Counted from the stretch's first letter, positions 16,686-24,782 are shown. The stretch is 64,000 nt of DNA from Burkholderia cepacia (GCF_001718835.1 NZ_CP013444.1:2356001-2420000); one strand, 5' to 3'. Numbers and translations: made by a program. Notes: generated by a model not told the origin, from the sequence alone.

Positions 16686-17987
16686 ATGTTCACAGTCTCC
16701 GAACCCGTGCGTATCGTCATTGTCGGCGGCGGCATCGCCGGACTGCAACTCGCCACGCGTCTGGGCGAGCGTCTCGGTCGGCCCGGGCGCGCGCAGGTCA
16801 CCGTCGTCGACCGCAGCCCGACCCACATCTGGAAACCGATGCTGCACACGATTGCGGCCGGTACGCGCGACGTGCAGCAGCAGCAGGTGATCTTCCTCGC
16901 CCATGCCCGCGATCACGGCTACACGTACCAGCCCGGCGAACTGAAGGGGCTCGATCGCGCGCGGCGCCGCGTGCAGCTCGGCGAGATCCGCTCGCAGGAC
17001 GGTGAACTCGTGCTCGACGCCCGCGAACTCGAATACGACGTGCTGATCCTCGCGCTCGGCAGCCAGGCCAACGACTTCGGCACGCCGGGCGTACGCGAGC
17101 ACTGTTATTTCATCGACAGCCAGCCGCAGGCCGAGACCTTCAACGAAGCGCTGCGGATGCGCGTGTTTCGCAGCATCGCGCGCGACGAGCCGTTCCGCGT
17201 CGCGATCGTCGGTGCCGGCGCGACGGGCGTCGAGCTTGCCGCGGAGCTGAGCCGCCTGCTGGAAGTGGCACAGGCCTATGGCGACGAAACGGTACGCGAC
17301 CGGCTGCAACTCACGCTGCTCGAAAGCGGTCCGCGCATCCTCGCCGCATTTCCGCCGAAGATTTCCGCATCGGCACAGCAACGGCTCGAACAGATCGGCT
17401 TTCACGTGCTGACGTCGACCCGCGTCACGTCCGCCGACGCGAACGGCTTTCACTACGGCGACGGGTCGTTTGCGGAAGCGGACCTGATGGTGTGGGCGGC
17501 CGGCGTGAAGGCGCCCGATTTCATGCAGGCGCTCGGCGGCCTCGACACGAATCGCGCGAACCAGATTGTCGTCGGCCCGACGCTGCAGGCAACGGGCGAC
17601 GAGCACGTGTTCGCGATCGGCGATTGCGCGAGCCTGTTGCCCGACGGCCAGGAACGGCCGCTGCCGCCCACCGCGCAGGTCGCGACGCAGCAGGCCGAGC
17701 ATCTCGCGAAGCACCTGCCCGCGTGGCTCGACGGCAAGCCGATGCCGCCGTTCGCGTTCCACGATTTCGGCGCGCTCGTGTCGATCAGCGACTACGACGC
17801 GTTCGGCACGCTCGGCCAGTTCGGGTTCTTTCGCGGCGGCTTCATCCAGGGGCGATTCGCGCAGTTCAGCCACCTGATGCTCTACCGGCGGCACCAGCAG
17901 GCGCTGCACGGCTTCTCCAAGGCGAGCCTGCTGTGGATCGCCGAACGGATCAACGGCTGCGCGCGGCCGCGCATCCGCCTGTCGTGA
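16686..17987 (+). CDS. NAD(P)H dehydrogenase, NDH-2-like FAD protein
   Basis: Flavoprotein of 433 residues with two Rossmann motifs: FAD-binding VIVGGGIAGLQLA at 11-23 and NADH-binding VAIVGAGATGVELA at about 172-185, then the second FAD motif FAIGDCA. The overall match is to type II NADH:quinone oxidoreductase, a non-proton-pumping respiratory enzyme attached to the inner membrane face. The C-terminal amphipathic region (FGFFRGGFIQGRFAQFSHLMLYRRHQ) fits membrane attachment. The gene is controlled by the promoter/operator directly upstream. This could be an extra, stress-induced NDH-2, not the housekeeping one. Confidence 0.92.
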   Translation: MFTVSEPVRIVIVGGGIAGLQLATRLGERLGRPGRAQVTVVDRSPTHIWKPMLHTIAAGTRDVQQQQVIFLAHARDHGYTYQPGELKGLDRARRRVQLGEIRSQDGELVLDARELEYDVLILALGSQANDFGTPGVREHCYFIDSQPQAETFNEALRMRVFRSIARDEPFRVAIVGAGATGVELAAELSRLLEVAQAYGDETVRDRLQLTLLESGPRILAAFPPKISASAQQRLEQIGFHVLTSTRVTSADANGFHYGDGSFAEADLMVWAAGVKAPDFMQALGGLDTNRANQIVVGPTLQATGDEHVFAIGDCASLLPDGQERPLPPTAQVATQQAEHLAKHLPAWLDGKPMPPFAFHDFGALVSISDYDAFGTLGQFGFFRGGFIQGRFAQFSHLMLYRRHQQALHGFSKASLLWIAERINGCARPRIRLS

Positions 17988-18034
17988 TTCAGGCCCCGCC
18001 CAGCATCCCGCATCGCATCGGGAGGACAGACATC

Positions 18035-18424
18035 TTGGATGACAATGCAGCCCCCTGGCTTCAAACCGTCGCCGCGATCGGCAGCTTCGACATGCCGACG
18101 GCCTCGTGGGCCACCGGCCGGCGACGCAGCACCACCCGCGACAAGCTGCCCGACTGGAGCGCGACGAGCCTGCCGACGATCGGCGTGCTCGAGCGGCCGA
18201 CGCGGGACTCCGTGGTGATTTCGTGGTGCGACGCGTGCAGCGGCCGATACGGCTACCAGAAATGGCGGCTGTTCAACACTCGGCGCCGCGGCGTCTGCGT
18301 GCTGTCCGGGCGGGCGATCGAGATCGGCGACAGCGTCTATGCGCCGCAATTGCTCGGCTCGACGCCGGGCAATGCCGCCGCGATGATCCTGGCAGACTGC
18401 CTGGACGCGGTCGACGCGGCGTGA
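18035..18424 (+). CDS. DUF3331 protein
   Basis: Small protein of 129 residues with the DUF3331 core SVVISWCDACSGRYGYQKWRL and CVLSGRAIEIGDSVYAPQL, a family I know almost only from Burkholderia and relatives; function unknown. The two closely spaced Cys residues (CDAC) and the later CVLSG give a zinc-ribbon look. I used the TTG at 18035 because GGAGGA lies eight bases upstream; the next in-frame ATG is at 18089 and would remove 18 residues. The gene follows the NDH-2-like gene by 47 bases and could be co-transcribed. Confidence 0.75.
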   Translation: MDDNAAPWLQTVAAIGSFDMPTASWATGRRRSTTRDKLPDWSATSLPTIGVLERPTRDSVVISWCDACSGRYGYQKWRLFNTRRRGVCVLSGRAIEIGDSVYAPQLLGSTPGNAAAMILADCLDAVDAA

Positions 18425-18549
18425 TCGTACGGCCGCGTGCGCTGCGCCTCCCGTCCCGTCGCAACGCCCCCCCCATGCTTGCGATCGGCTGACATGACGA
18501 CGTCCCGCAAGCATCCGCCATTTCCCGAACCCGCTCCGCTCACGCTGCG

Positions 18550-18576
18550 GGAATAAATCCCCGCCCTCGCAGGTAT
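18550..18576 (+). promoter_or_regulatory. ECF-sigma promoter of the phosphoesterase-cupredoxin operon
   Basis: GGAATAAA (18550-18557), 15 bases, then GTAT (18573). The same elements and spacing recur upstream of the sigma operon and of the DUF4148 pair. The site is 74 bases before the phosphoesterase ATG. Confidence 0.8.
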
Positions 18577-18649
18577 ACCCGGCTGAAAGCGCCGGTTTAT
18601 TCCAGGACGATCCGGCCGTCCGTAGTTCTCATTCGCCTGCGAGGCCCCC

Positions 18650-19594
18650 ATGTCGTCATCGAATCCCTCCAGTCCGTCCCGCCGGAAAGCGCTGCAATGC
18701 ATGGCCTTCGGCGGCCTCGGCACGCTGTTTACGCTGTCGGGCGGCATCCTGACGCCGTTCGACCTGGCGCTCGCGCAGGACAGCGGCGCCCGCCCTGCCG
18801 ATGCGGGGCGACCGCTGTTCGTGCAGGTCAGCGACACGCACATCGGCTTCAACAAGGACGCGAATCCCGACGTCGCCAGCACGCTCAAGCAGACGATCGC
18901 GCTCGTCAACGGGATGTCCGCGAAACCCGCGCTGGCCATCCACACGGGCGACATCACGCACCTGTCCAAGGCGTCCGAATTCGATCTCGCGTCCCAGCTC
19001 CTGTCCGGCCTGCCCATCCCCGAACTGCATACGGTGCCCGGCGAGCACGACGTCACCGACGGTTCGGGCGCCGAATATTTCAGCCGGTTCGGCAAGGCGT
19101 CTGACAACCGTGGGTATTACAGCTTCGATCACGCGGGCGTGCACTTCATCGGCCTCGTCAACGTGATGCACTTCAAGCCGAACGGGCTCGGCAGCTTCGG
19201 CGACGACCAGCTCGCGTGGCTCGCGCAGGACCTCAAGGGCCGCTCGTCGAGCACGCCGATCGTCGTGTTCTCGCACATGCCGATGTGGACCATCTACGAA
19301 CCGTGGGGCTGGGGCACCGGCGACGCGCCGCAGACGATGGCGATGCTGCGCCGCTTCGGCTCGGTCACCGTGCTGAACGGGCACATCCACCAGATCGTGT
19401 CGAAGGTCGAGGGCAACGTGACGTTCCATACCGCGCGCTCCACTGCGTTCCCGCAGCCGACGGCCGGCAACGGCCCCGGCCCCGTGCCGCTCACCGTGCC
19501 GCGCGACCGGCTGCCCGCGATGCTCGGCGTGACGACCGTCGAATTCGCGGGCCATCCCGCGGCGTCGGCGCTTCACGACGCCACGCTCGCGTAA
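18650..19594 (+). CDS. Exported calcineurin-like metallophosphoesterase
   Basis: Periplasmic phosphoesterase of 314 residues. The N-terminus has SRRKALQ followed by a hydrophobic stretch, a probable Tat signal (cleavage near residue 43). Metal motifs in order: SDTH (Asp62, His64), HTGD (Asp101), GEHD (131-134), SHMP (His209) and GHIH (His245, His247). The third motif is normally GNHD; Glu replaces the metal-ligand Asn. The substrate is unknown. The gene is followed after 17 bases by a cupredoxin gene and preceded by an ECF-type promoter, so both exported proteins probably belong to one envelope-stress response. Confidence 0.9.
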   Translation: MSSSNPSSPSRRKALQCMAFGGLGTLFTLSGGILTPFDLALAQDSGARPADAGRPLFVQVSDTHIGFNKDANPDVASTLKQTIALVNGMSAKPALAIHTGDITHLSKASEFDLASQLLSGLPIPELHTVPGEHDVTDGSGAEYFSRFGKASDNRGYYSFDHAGVHFIGLVNVMHFKPNGLGSFGDDQLAWLAQDLKGRSSSTPIVVFSHMPMWTIYEPWGWGTGDAPQTMAMLRRFGSVTVLNGHIHQIVSKVEGNVTFHTARSTAFPQPTAGNGPGPVPLTVPRDRLPAMLGVTTVEFAGHPAASALHDATLA

Positions 19595-19611
19595 GCGGCA
19601 AGGAGACCACC

Positions 19612-19953
19612 ATGAAGAATCGTGCACTGCCCCGCACCCTCGTCGCGCTCGCGCTCTGCGCGGCCGCATCCGTGTCGCCCGGCGCGGCATTCGCGCAGGG
19701 CCCGGGCGGCCCGCTCGTGACGATCCGCAATTTCATGTTTTCGCCGATGTCGACCACGATCAAGGCCGGCACGACGGTCACGTGGAAGAACCTCGACGGG
19801 GAACCGCATACGGTCGTCAACGACGCCGGCATCTTTCACTCGTCGGCGCTCGACCAGGGCGACACGTACTCCTATAAATTCGACAAGCCGGGCGTCTACA
19901 AGGTGTTCTGCGGGATTCACCCGTACATGAAGGAGACCATCACGGTGCAGTAA
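19612..19953 (+). CDS. Periplasmic cupredoxin (amicyanin/plastocyanin-like)
   Basis: Blue-copper electron carrier of 113 residues with signal peptide (cleavage after AFA, residue 28). The type 1 copper ligands are visible: His66 (GEPHTV), Cys100, His103 and Met106 in VFCGIHPYMKE. AAGGAG stands eight bases before the ATG. Probably co-transcribed with the metallophosphoesterase. The redox partner is not evident in the window. Confidence 0.93.
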   Translation: MKNRALPRTLVALALCAAASVSPGAAFAQGPGGPLVTIRNFMFSPMSTTIKAGTTVTWKNLDGEPHTVVNDAGIFHSSALDQGDTYSYKFDKPGVYKVFCGIHPYMKETITVQ

Positions 19954-19980
19954 GCCGCTTCACCGCAATCCATGCCGGAC

Positions 19981-20007
19981 GACGCATGCCGCAATCGGGC
20001 ATGCGTC
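19981..20007. terminator. Hairpin between convergent operons
   Basis: GACGCATGCC and GGCATGCGTC form a 10-bp stem with a 7-nt loop after the cupredoxin stop. There is no U-run, so it may be a weak or factor-dependent terminator. Confidence 0.45.
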
Positions 20008-20047
20008 GCGGCGCACGTGTCGTGCGCCTGCGAACGCCTGGAAATGT

Positions 20048-20836
20048 TTACGATCCGGCCGCCGCGCGCAACCGTTCGACGAACCCGCCGAGCTCGGCGG
20101 CGCCCGCATCGGTGACGGCCCGGTAATTCATTCGCCCGGCCGACCAGCGCGCGACGTGATAACCCTGCTGCTCGTCGATGCGCGGCTGCCCGGCGGCGCC
20201 GTTTCCCGGCCACACGTACACGTTGATCGGATGGCGCTGATACCGATACACGAGCACCGCGACGGTCCGCCCGCCCACGTAATCGAGCCGCCCGCCGACG
20301 AGCGGATAGCCGTCCTGCGCCAGATCCCGCACCGGCGGCGCAAAATCGATCTTCCCGTCGAACCAGGGCTTGACCGTATGCCGGTCGGTCGACACGACGT
20401 CGGTCAGATGATCCAGCTGAAGCGAGCGCACATGGCTGTCGACGAGTTCCGTCCGGAGCTGCTCGTCGGCCGTCGGAACCGACAGCCATAGCACGCCGCT
20501 CCACGCCAGCGCCAGCGCGCTGACGGCCAGCGCGCCCGCCGGCGCCCAGATCGGCATGCCGGTCGCCGCGCGCGGCCGCAGCCAATCGGACAGGCGCCGG
20601 CGCACGGATCGACGGGAACGCAGATCCGCCGCGATCCGCACGCGCAATGCGTCAGGCGCGCCGAACCGAAGGTCGGCCGACTTCAGCAGCGCGCTCGCGC
20701 GCCGCTGGATCTCGAGTGCGCTCCGGCATGCGTTGCAGCGGGCCAGGTGACGCTCGAGCGCCACACTTTCGGTGAGACTCAACTCGTTGTCGACGTATGC
20801 CGCGAGCACGTCGCATGCTTGCTGATGATCCATCAC
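20048..20836 (-). CDS. Membrane-anchored anti-sigma factor
   Basis: Protein of 262 residues: cytoplasmic anti-sigma domain with the zinc motif His30-X3-Cys34-X2-Cys37 (RHLARCNACR), one membrane helix at about 97-120, and a periplasmic domain of about 140 residues that should sense the envelope signal. This matches ChrR/RsrA-type ZAS membrane regulators. Its start overlaps the stop of the sigma gene by four bases (ATGA), so the two proteins are made in balance. It should hold the sigma factor inactive at the membrane. Confidence 0.9.
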   Translation of the reverse strand: MMDHQQACDVLAAYVDNELSLTESVALERHLARCNACRSALEIQRRASALLKSADLRFGAPDALRVRIAADLRSRRSVRRRLSDWLRPRAATGMPIWAPAGALAVSALALAWSGVLWLSVPTADEQLRTELVDSHVRSLQLDHLTDVVSTDRHTVKPWFDGKIDFAPPVRDLAQDGYPLVGGRLDYVGGRTVAVLVYRYQRHPINVYVWPGNGAAGQPRIDEQQGYHVARWSAGRMNYRAVTDAGAAELGGFVERLRAAAGS

Positions 20837-21369
20837 GCCTCCTGGCCCATGTTCACGAGAATCGCGGCGAGCTGCCGGCGCCCGCGCCCGAGGCGCGACA
20901 TCACCGTGCCGATCGGCACGCCGACGATGCTCGCAATTTCCTTGTACGAGAACCCTTCGATCTCCCTCAACACGACGACCTCGCGGTGCTCGACGCTCAG
21001 GCTCTCCAGCGCCTTGACGACCTGCCGGCGGTCCTGCGCGCGCATCAGCAGGGTCTCGGGGCTGAGGCAGCCTTCGTCGCTCAATTCCGGCGTGGCGCCG
21101 TCATCGTCGAGCGACAGCGATTCGGCCGTGCGGCGCCGGTTCTGCCGATACCACGTGAAGAACACGTTGCGGACGATGCTCAGCAACCACGCGCGCGCAT
21201 CGTCGCCGTCGAACCTGTCGATGAACCTGAACGCGCGAACATACGCTTCCTGAACGATGTCCTGCGCATCCTGGTCGTTGCGGGCAAGCCATCGGGCGAC
21301 GTTGTACGCGGCATGCATGTGAGGCGACATCAGCGCATCGAAGCGCCTGACAGAAGTCTGCTCGTCCAT
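20833..21369 (-). CDS. ECF RNA polymerase sigma factor
   Basis: Group 4 sigma factor of 178 residues with region 2 (about 15-80: AYNVARWLARNDQDAQDIVQEAYVRAFRFI) and region 4 (about 125-172: ALESLSVEHREVVVLREIEGFSYKEIASIVGVPIGTVMSRLGRGR). It lacks regions 1 and 3, as ECF factors do. A GGAATAGA-N15-GTCA element upstream of its own start matches the promoters of both neighbouring operons, which points to autoregulation and a compact regulon. Confidence 0.95.
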   Translation of the reverse strand: MDEQTSVRRFDALMSPHMHAAYNVARWLARNDQDAQDIVQEAYVRAFRFIDRFDGDDARAWLLSIVRNVFFTWYRQNRRRTAESLSLDDDGATPELSDEGCLSPETLLMRAQDRRQVVKALESLSVEHREVVVLREIEGFSYKEIASIVGVPIGTVMSRLGRGRRQLAAILVNMGQEA

Positions 21370-21415
21370 TCCGCACCCGGATCGTCACTTGATCGACACC
21401 ACACCGCACAAGTGA

Positions 21416-21442
21416 TGACTCCCGAAACGCGGTTTCTATTCC
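21416..21442 (-). promoter_or_regulatory. ECF-sigma promoter of the sigma/anti-sigma operon
   Basis: On the minus strand GGAATAGA (21442 to 21435), 15 bases, then GTCA (21419 to 21416), 47 bases before the sigma-factor ATG. Confidence 0.75.
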
Positions 21443-21498
21443 CGTCGTCCGCATGCCGTGCGGATGCGGGCGATTTTTTTCAAGGATTCCGTACGAGT

Positions 21499-21525
21499 GG
21501 AATAAACGCGCCCGCCGCGAAGTTG
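21499..21525 (+). promoter_or_regulatory. ECF-sigma promoter of the DUF4148 pair
   Basis: GGAATAAA (21499-21506), 15 bases, GTTG (21522-21525), 46 bases before the DUF4148 ATG; it is identical in its -35 octamer to the element at 18550. Confidence 0.8.
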
Positions 21526-21570
21526 GAACGATTGCAGCACGCACCGTTTTCACTTTCGAAGGAGCTCATC

Positions 21571-21915
21571 ATGAACAAGCCTCTGCTGGTCGGCGTTTCC
21601 ATCGCGATGCTTTGCGCCGCCGGTTTTGCCACGCAGGCTTCGGCGCAAGGCAGGACGCGCGCGGAAGTCCGTCAGGAATTGATCGACGCGGAAAACCACG
21701 GTCTGCGTTTCGTAACCGACGCGTCGTATCCCGATGTGAGCCCGCTATACCAAACGCAGGTGGACCGGATGCAGGCCGCGCCCGAACGCAGCGGAACCGG
21801 CAGTCAGGCCGCGGGTTCGACCGATGCGGGCAAACGCGCGCTCGCGCCCGCGACACCGCGCGACGCGGCGTGCGTCGGACCCGTCAGCTTCTGCACGCCG
21901 TATTTCGGCAGCTGA
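21571..21915 (+). CDS. Secreted DUF4148-like protein, first of a pair
   Basis: Protein of 114 residues with a signal peptide (cleavage after ASA, residue 25). The RTRAEVRQELIDAENHGLRF block matches the DUF4148 helix, but the usual YPADIQAAE is changed to YPDVSPLYQTQVDRM. The C-terminus has two cysteines (ACVGPVSFCTPYFG), able to form a disulfide. AAGGAG lies seven bases before the ATG. Under an ECF-type promoter and followed after 59 bases by a second DUF4148 gene. Function unknown. Confidence 0.85.
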   Translation: MNKPLLVGVSIAMLCAAGFATQASAQGRTRAEVRQELIDAENHGLRFVTDASYPDVSPLYQTQVDRMQAAPERSGTGSQAAGSTDAGKRALAPATPRDAACVGPVSFCTPYFGS

Positions 21916-21974
21916 GACGCGCGCGTCGTTCGTCGCCTGCCCGCCATTGCATTCACGGTTTCTGGAGCACCATC

Positions 21975-22250
21975 ATGAAACACCCGATCGGTTTGCTGAT
22001 CGTCGCCGCGCTGTTTGCCGGCGATGCGGCATCGGCCCAGACACCCGCGCCGCTCACGCGCGCGCAGGTGCTGGAGGAACTCTATCAACTGGAAGCCGCC
22101 GGCTACGATCCGTCGGCCGGCGACCAGGGCACGTACCCCGCGGACATTCAGGCGGCGGAAGCGAAAGTCGCCGCGCAGCGGGCAGCCGGATCGGCGGCGG
22201 CCGACGCAAGTGCGCCGTCAGCCGGCCTGCCCGCGCAAGCCGGCAGGTAG
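21975..22250 (+). CDS. Secreted DUF4148 protein, second of a pair
   Basis: Protein of 91 residues: signal peptide 1-21 (ASAQ), DUF4148 core LTRAQVLEELYQLEAAGYDPSAG and YPADIQAAEAKV, then an Ala-rich tail. Very close in plan to the protein at 3005. Probably co-transcribed with the gene at 21571 and thus part of the ECF regulon. Function unknown. Confidence 0.88.
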   Translation: MKHPIGLLIVAALFAGDAASAQTPAPLTRAQVLEELYQLEAAGYDPSAGDQGTYPADIQAAEAKVAAQRAAGSAAADASAPSAGLPAQAGR

Positions 22251-22737
22251 CGGCACGTGACGCCGGCGACGGAGATTCACAGGTCCGACCCGGCCGTTCC
22301 GCCGGGTCGATTCCTGTTCACGGAGGCGTCTCCCCGAGCAGCCGTGCTACGGCGCTCGAAGAGATCGGTATAAAAGACGCGCGCTTCTCCCGAGGAGAAG
22401 AAGCGCGCGGTAAAGCCGCCTGACGAATCCGAGGCGCCAACCAGGCAAGTAAACGCCGTCAGGCGGGACACGAGACATGGAACCCGTGCCGAGTGAGAAC
22501 CGGTGAAACTTCCAAAAAAAACTGTGATCGCAGATGGCAACGTCCCGGCCGCGTCGATACGACTCGCGCGCGCTCCCGGCAATCCGCAACGATCCGGGGG
22601 CTGCCGCCCAACAGACGCATGTCCGTCGGCCGTTTCATTTCCGGTCGTCGCCTGCGCTCGCAACGCGAGCGACGACCGTCCTGCCTCGTTACATCCTTCC
22701 TGCTTCCTGCATCAGGTTGTCCATCGTGACGTCGGCG
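22251..22737. other. 487-base gap with several strong hairpins, no gene supported
   Basis: Lies between the 3' ends of the DUF4148 pair and the symporter operon. Perfect or near-perfect stems are seen: GCGCGCTTCT/AGAAGCGCGC near 22379-22407, CCGCCTGACG/CGTCAGGCGG near 22418-22468 enclosing further pairing, GACACG/CCGTGCC-type pairing near 22470-22495, and GGTCGTCGC/GCGACGACC at 22643-22677. One copy of an 18-bp repeat (22519-22536) sits next to an A8 run. No riboswitch class is recognised. It may hold terminators of both operons or a structured RNA. Confidence 0.5.
22519..22536. repeat. 18-bp repeat, distal copy
   Basis: AAACTGTGATCGCAGATG on the plus strand is the exact reverse complement of 24630-24647, which covers the gntR start. 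The core CTGTGATCGCAG is nearly palindromic (10 of 12 positions). Possible GntR operator. Confidence 0.65.
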
Positions 22738-23985
22738 TCACGCATGCTGCCGATTCCGCTGCCGCAGCTCGGCCTCGCCCTGTGCGTGGTCCGGGCCCGC
22801 GAGCCGCACCGCGACGGTCGCGGCCGTGGTGCTCGCATAGACGTTCAGCGCGGTGCGCCCCATGTCGAAGAACGCATCGACGCCGAGGATCAGCAGCACC
22901 GCATCCGCCGGCAGGCCGATCGACGTGAGGATCACGGTGATCGCGACGATCGCGCCGGACGGCACGTTGGCCGCTCCGTCGATCGTGATGATCGTCAGGA
23001 CCACGATCATCAGCACGACCGGCCACGTCCAGACGATGTGGTACGCGTCCCCGAGGTAAGCGACCGCGAGCGCCGTATAGAGCACCGCGCCGTCGCGGTT
23101 GAAGATGTATGCGAGCGGCAGGATCGTCGACGCGACGCCGCGCGGCACGCCCATCTCGGTCAGCTTCTTCAGGTGAAGCGGGAACGTGATCTCCGACGAA
23201 CGCGTCGTGAAGCCCAGGATCAGCGGCTCGCGCACCTTCCTGATCACGGCGAGCGGCGAATGGCCGGTGGCCTTGATGACCGCCGTCAGGATGATCGCGA
23301 GGATCGCCATGCCGAGGTACGCGACGCCCAGCAGCTTGACGAGCGGATGGAGCGCGGCGATGCCCTTGGTCGAGAACAGCAGCGCGAGCGCCGCGAAGAT
23401 CGCGAGCGGCGACCACGCGATCACCCACTCGACCAGCTTGAACAGGCCGGCCAGCAGCGCCTCGAACACCGCGATCGCCGGTTCCGCGCGATCCGCGACC
23501 GCGGCCAGCGCGGAGCCGAGCAACACGCCGAACACCAGCACCGGCAGCGAATTGCCCGCGGCGAGCGCGGCGACGATGTTGGCGGGAATCAGGTCGACCA
23601 CGAATTGCAGCCAGTCGATCGACGACGCGAGATGCGCCGGCATCGTGCCCGTCTGGGCCAGGCTCGCACCGAGCCCCGGGCGGAACGCCCAGTTGAGCAG
23701 CAGCCCGAGCGCCGCGGCCAGCGCGGTCATCACGACGAAGAACACGACGCTGAGCGTCGCGACGGTGCCGAGCCGGCCGCGCTGCTGCCTTGCGCGAAAC
23801 ACGCCGACCGTCACCGACAGGAAAATCAGCGGCATGACGACCATCTTGATCGCATGCCCGAAAATCGCCGTAACGAATCCCAGCTTCGAACCCACGTCCG
23901 GCAGGAATACGCCGCATGCGCCCCCGAGCACCAGGCCGGCGAACATCTTGATCGGAAGCAAGGATTTATTGGTCTCGTTATTCAT
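22738..23985 (-). CDS. Dicarboxylate/amino acid:cation symporter (DAACS family)
   Basis: Inner-membrane Na+ or H+ coupled transporter of 415 residues in the DctA/GltP family. Family hairpin and substrate motifs are seen: the serine-rich FTTRSSEITFPLHL (HP1), IFNRDGAVLY (TM7) and DGAANVPSGAIVAI (HP2). The ATG at 23985 overlaps the stop of the GntR gene by four bases, so translation is coupled; longer in-frame starts run into gntR. The substrate is probably a C4-dicarboxylate or acidic amino acid, and the family alone does not decide this. Confidence 0.93.
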   Translation of the reverse strand: MNNETNKSLLPIKMFAGLVLGGACGVFLPDVGSKLGFVTAIFGHAIKMVVMPLIFLSVTVGVFRARQQRGRLGTVATLSVVFFVVMTALAAALGLLLNWAFRPGLGASLAQTGTMPAHLASSIDWLQFVVDLIPANIVAALAAGNSLPVLVFGVLLGSALAAVADRAEPAIAVFEALLAGLFKLVEWVIAWSPLAIFAALALLFSTKGIAALHPLVKLLGVAYLGMAILAIILTAVIKATGHSPLAVIRKVREPLILGFTTRSSEITFPLHLKKLTEMGVPRGVASTILPLAYIFNRDGAVLYTALAVAYLGDAYHIVWTWPVVLMIVVLTIITIDGAANVPSGAIVAITVILTSIGLPADAVLLILGVDAFFDMGRTALNVYASTTAATVAVRLAGPDHAQGEAELRQRNRQHA

Positions 23986-24632
23986 TGTTGTGCCCGGATT
24001 AGTTTGATTCGCGCAGGCGTTCCGTCGATGATGTGATTCCACATATGCCGCCGCGCGAGTTCGCCGTCTTTATCGACGATCGCCTGATATATCCTGAGAT
24101 GCTCGATCGTGCCGCGACGCACCGTTTCCGCATCGCCGCGCGGCAATTCATTGAGAGCGAGAGTCTGCCCGCGCAATAATTCGTATGCCGTCGAGATTCG
24201 CGGGTTCTTCGCCGCCGCGAACAGCTCCTGATGGAATACCCATCCCACGCGCTGTTCGAGCATGATGTCACCGCTGTCCGCCTCGAGAATCCGGCTCATG
24301 CGTTCGGCCGACTCCCTGAGCCCGTCGGTCGCCCCGCGCTGGGCCGCCAGATAGGCCGCGGTGCTTTCGAGCGCCAGCCGCATTTCGTAGATTTCCCGCA
24401 GGTCGTCGTTGGTGGGCGACGTGACGTACGTCCCGCTCTTTCCCACCACCGTGACGAGCCCTTCGGCCTCGAGCAGATGAAGCGCGCTGCGAACCGGCAT
24501 CTGACCGAAACCGAGCTCGTCGGCAAGGCCGCGATGAGAAATCTTTTGTCCAGGCGTGAGCCGGCCGTCAAAGATTCGCGTGCGAATCTCCTCGTAGGCG
24601 CTCTCGGCATTGGTCAATATTTTCCCCGTCAT
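23982..24632 (-). CDS. GntR-family regulator, FadR/FCD type
   Basis: Regulator of 216 residues with a winged HTH (about 10-75, IFDGRLTPGQKISHRGLADELGFGQMPVRSALHLLEAEGLV) and an all-helical FCD ligand domain (about 80-205) with the metal-site pattern of His residues. First gene of an operon with the dicarboxylate symporter and probably its ligand-responsive regulator. The ATG at 24632 lacks a good ribosome-binding site and lies inside an 18-bp repeated sequence; a TTG seven codons downstream, after GGGG, is an alternative start. Confidence 0.9.
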   Translation of the reverse strand: MTGKILTNAESAYEEIRTRIFDGRLTPGQKISHRGLADELGFGQMPVRSALHLLEAEGLVTVVGKSGTYVTSPTNDDLREIYEMRLALESTAAYLAAQRGATDGLRESAERMSRILEADSGDIMLEQRVGWVFHQELFAAAKNPRISTAYELLRGQTLALNELPRGDAETVRRGTIEHLRIYQAIVDKDGELARRHMWNHIIDGTPARIKLIRAQQ

Positions 24633-24647
24633 CTGCGATCACAGTTT
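24630..24647. repeat. 18-bp repeat at the gntR start
   Basis: CATCTGCGATCACAGTTT is repeated in inverse orientation at 22519-22536. Beyond it, both copies continue with a GTTTCAC(C/T)GGTT sequence, the distal copy after an insertion of about 11 bases. Confidence 0.7.
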
Positions 24648-24782
24648 CACTGGTTGTTTTTAAATCGAATCGGCCGGGTGTGAGATTATCCTTCCGCTCG
24701 AATTCCGGCAACTGTAATTTATGCGAGTGCGGTAAATTTCGTAGTGTGGCTGAAAACCAGTGCCGAAAAAAAGGAAAAACCC

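Noticed and set aside
22534..24036. 500-codon plus-strand frame opposite the symporter, starting inside the 18-mer repeat
   Set aside because: It is low-complexity Arg/His-rich protein and mirrors the symporter codons. The shared start context is better explained by an operator repeat.
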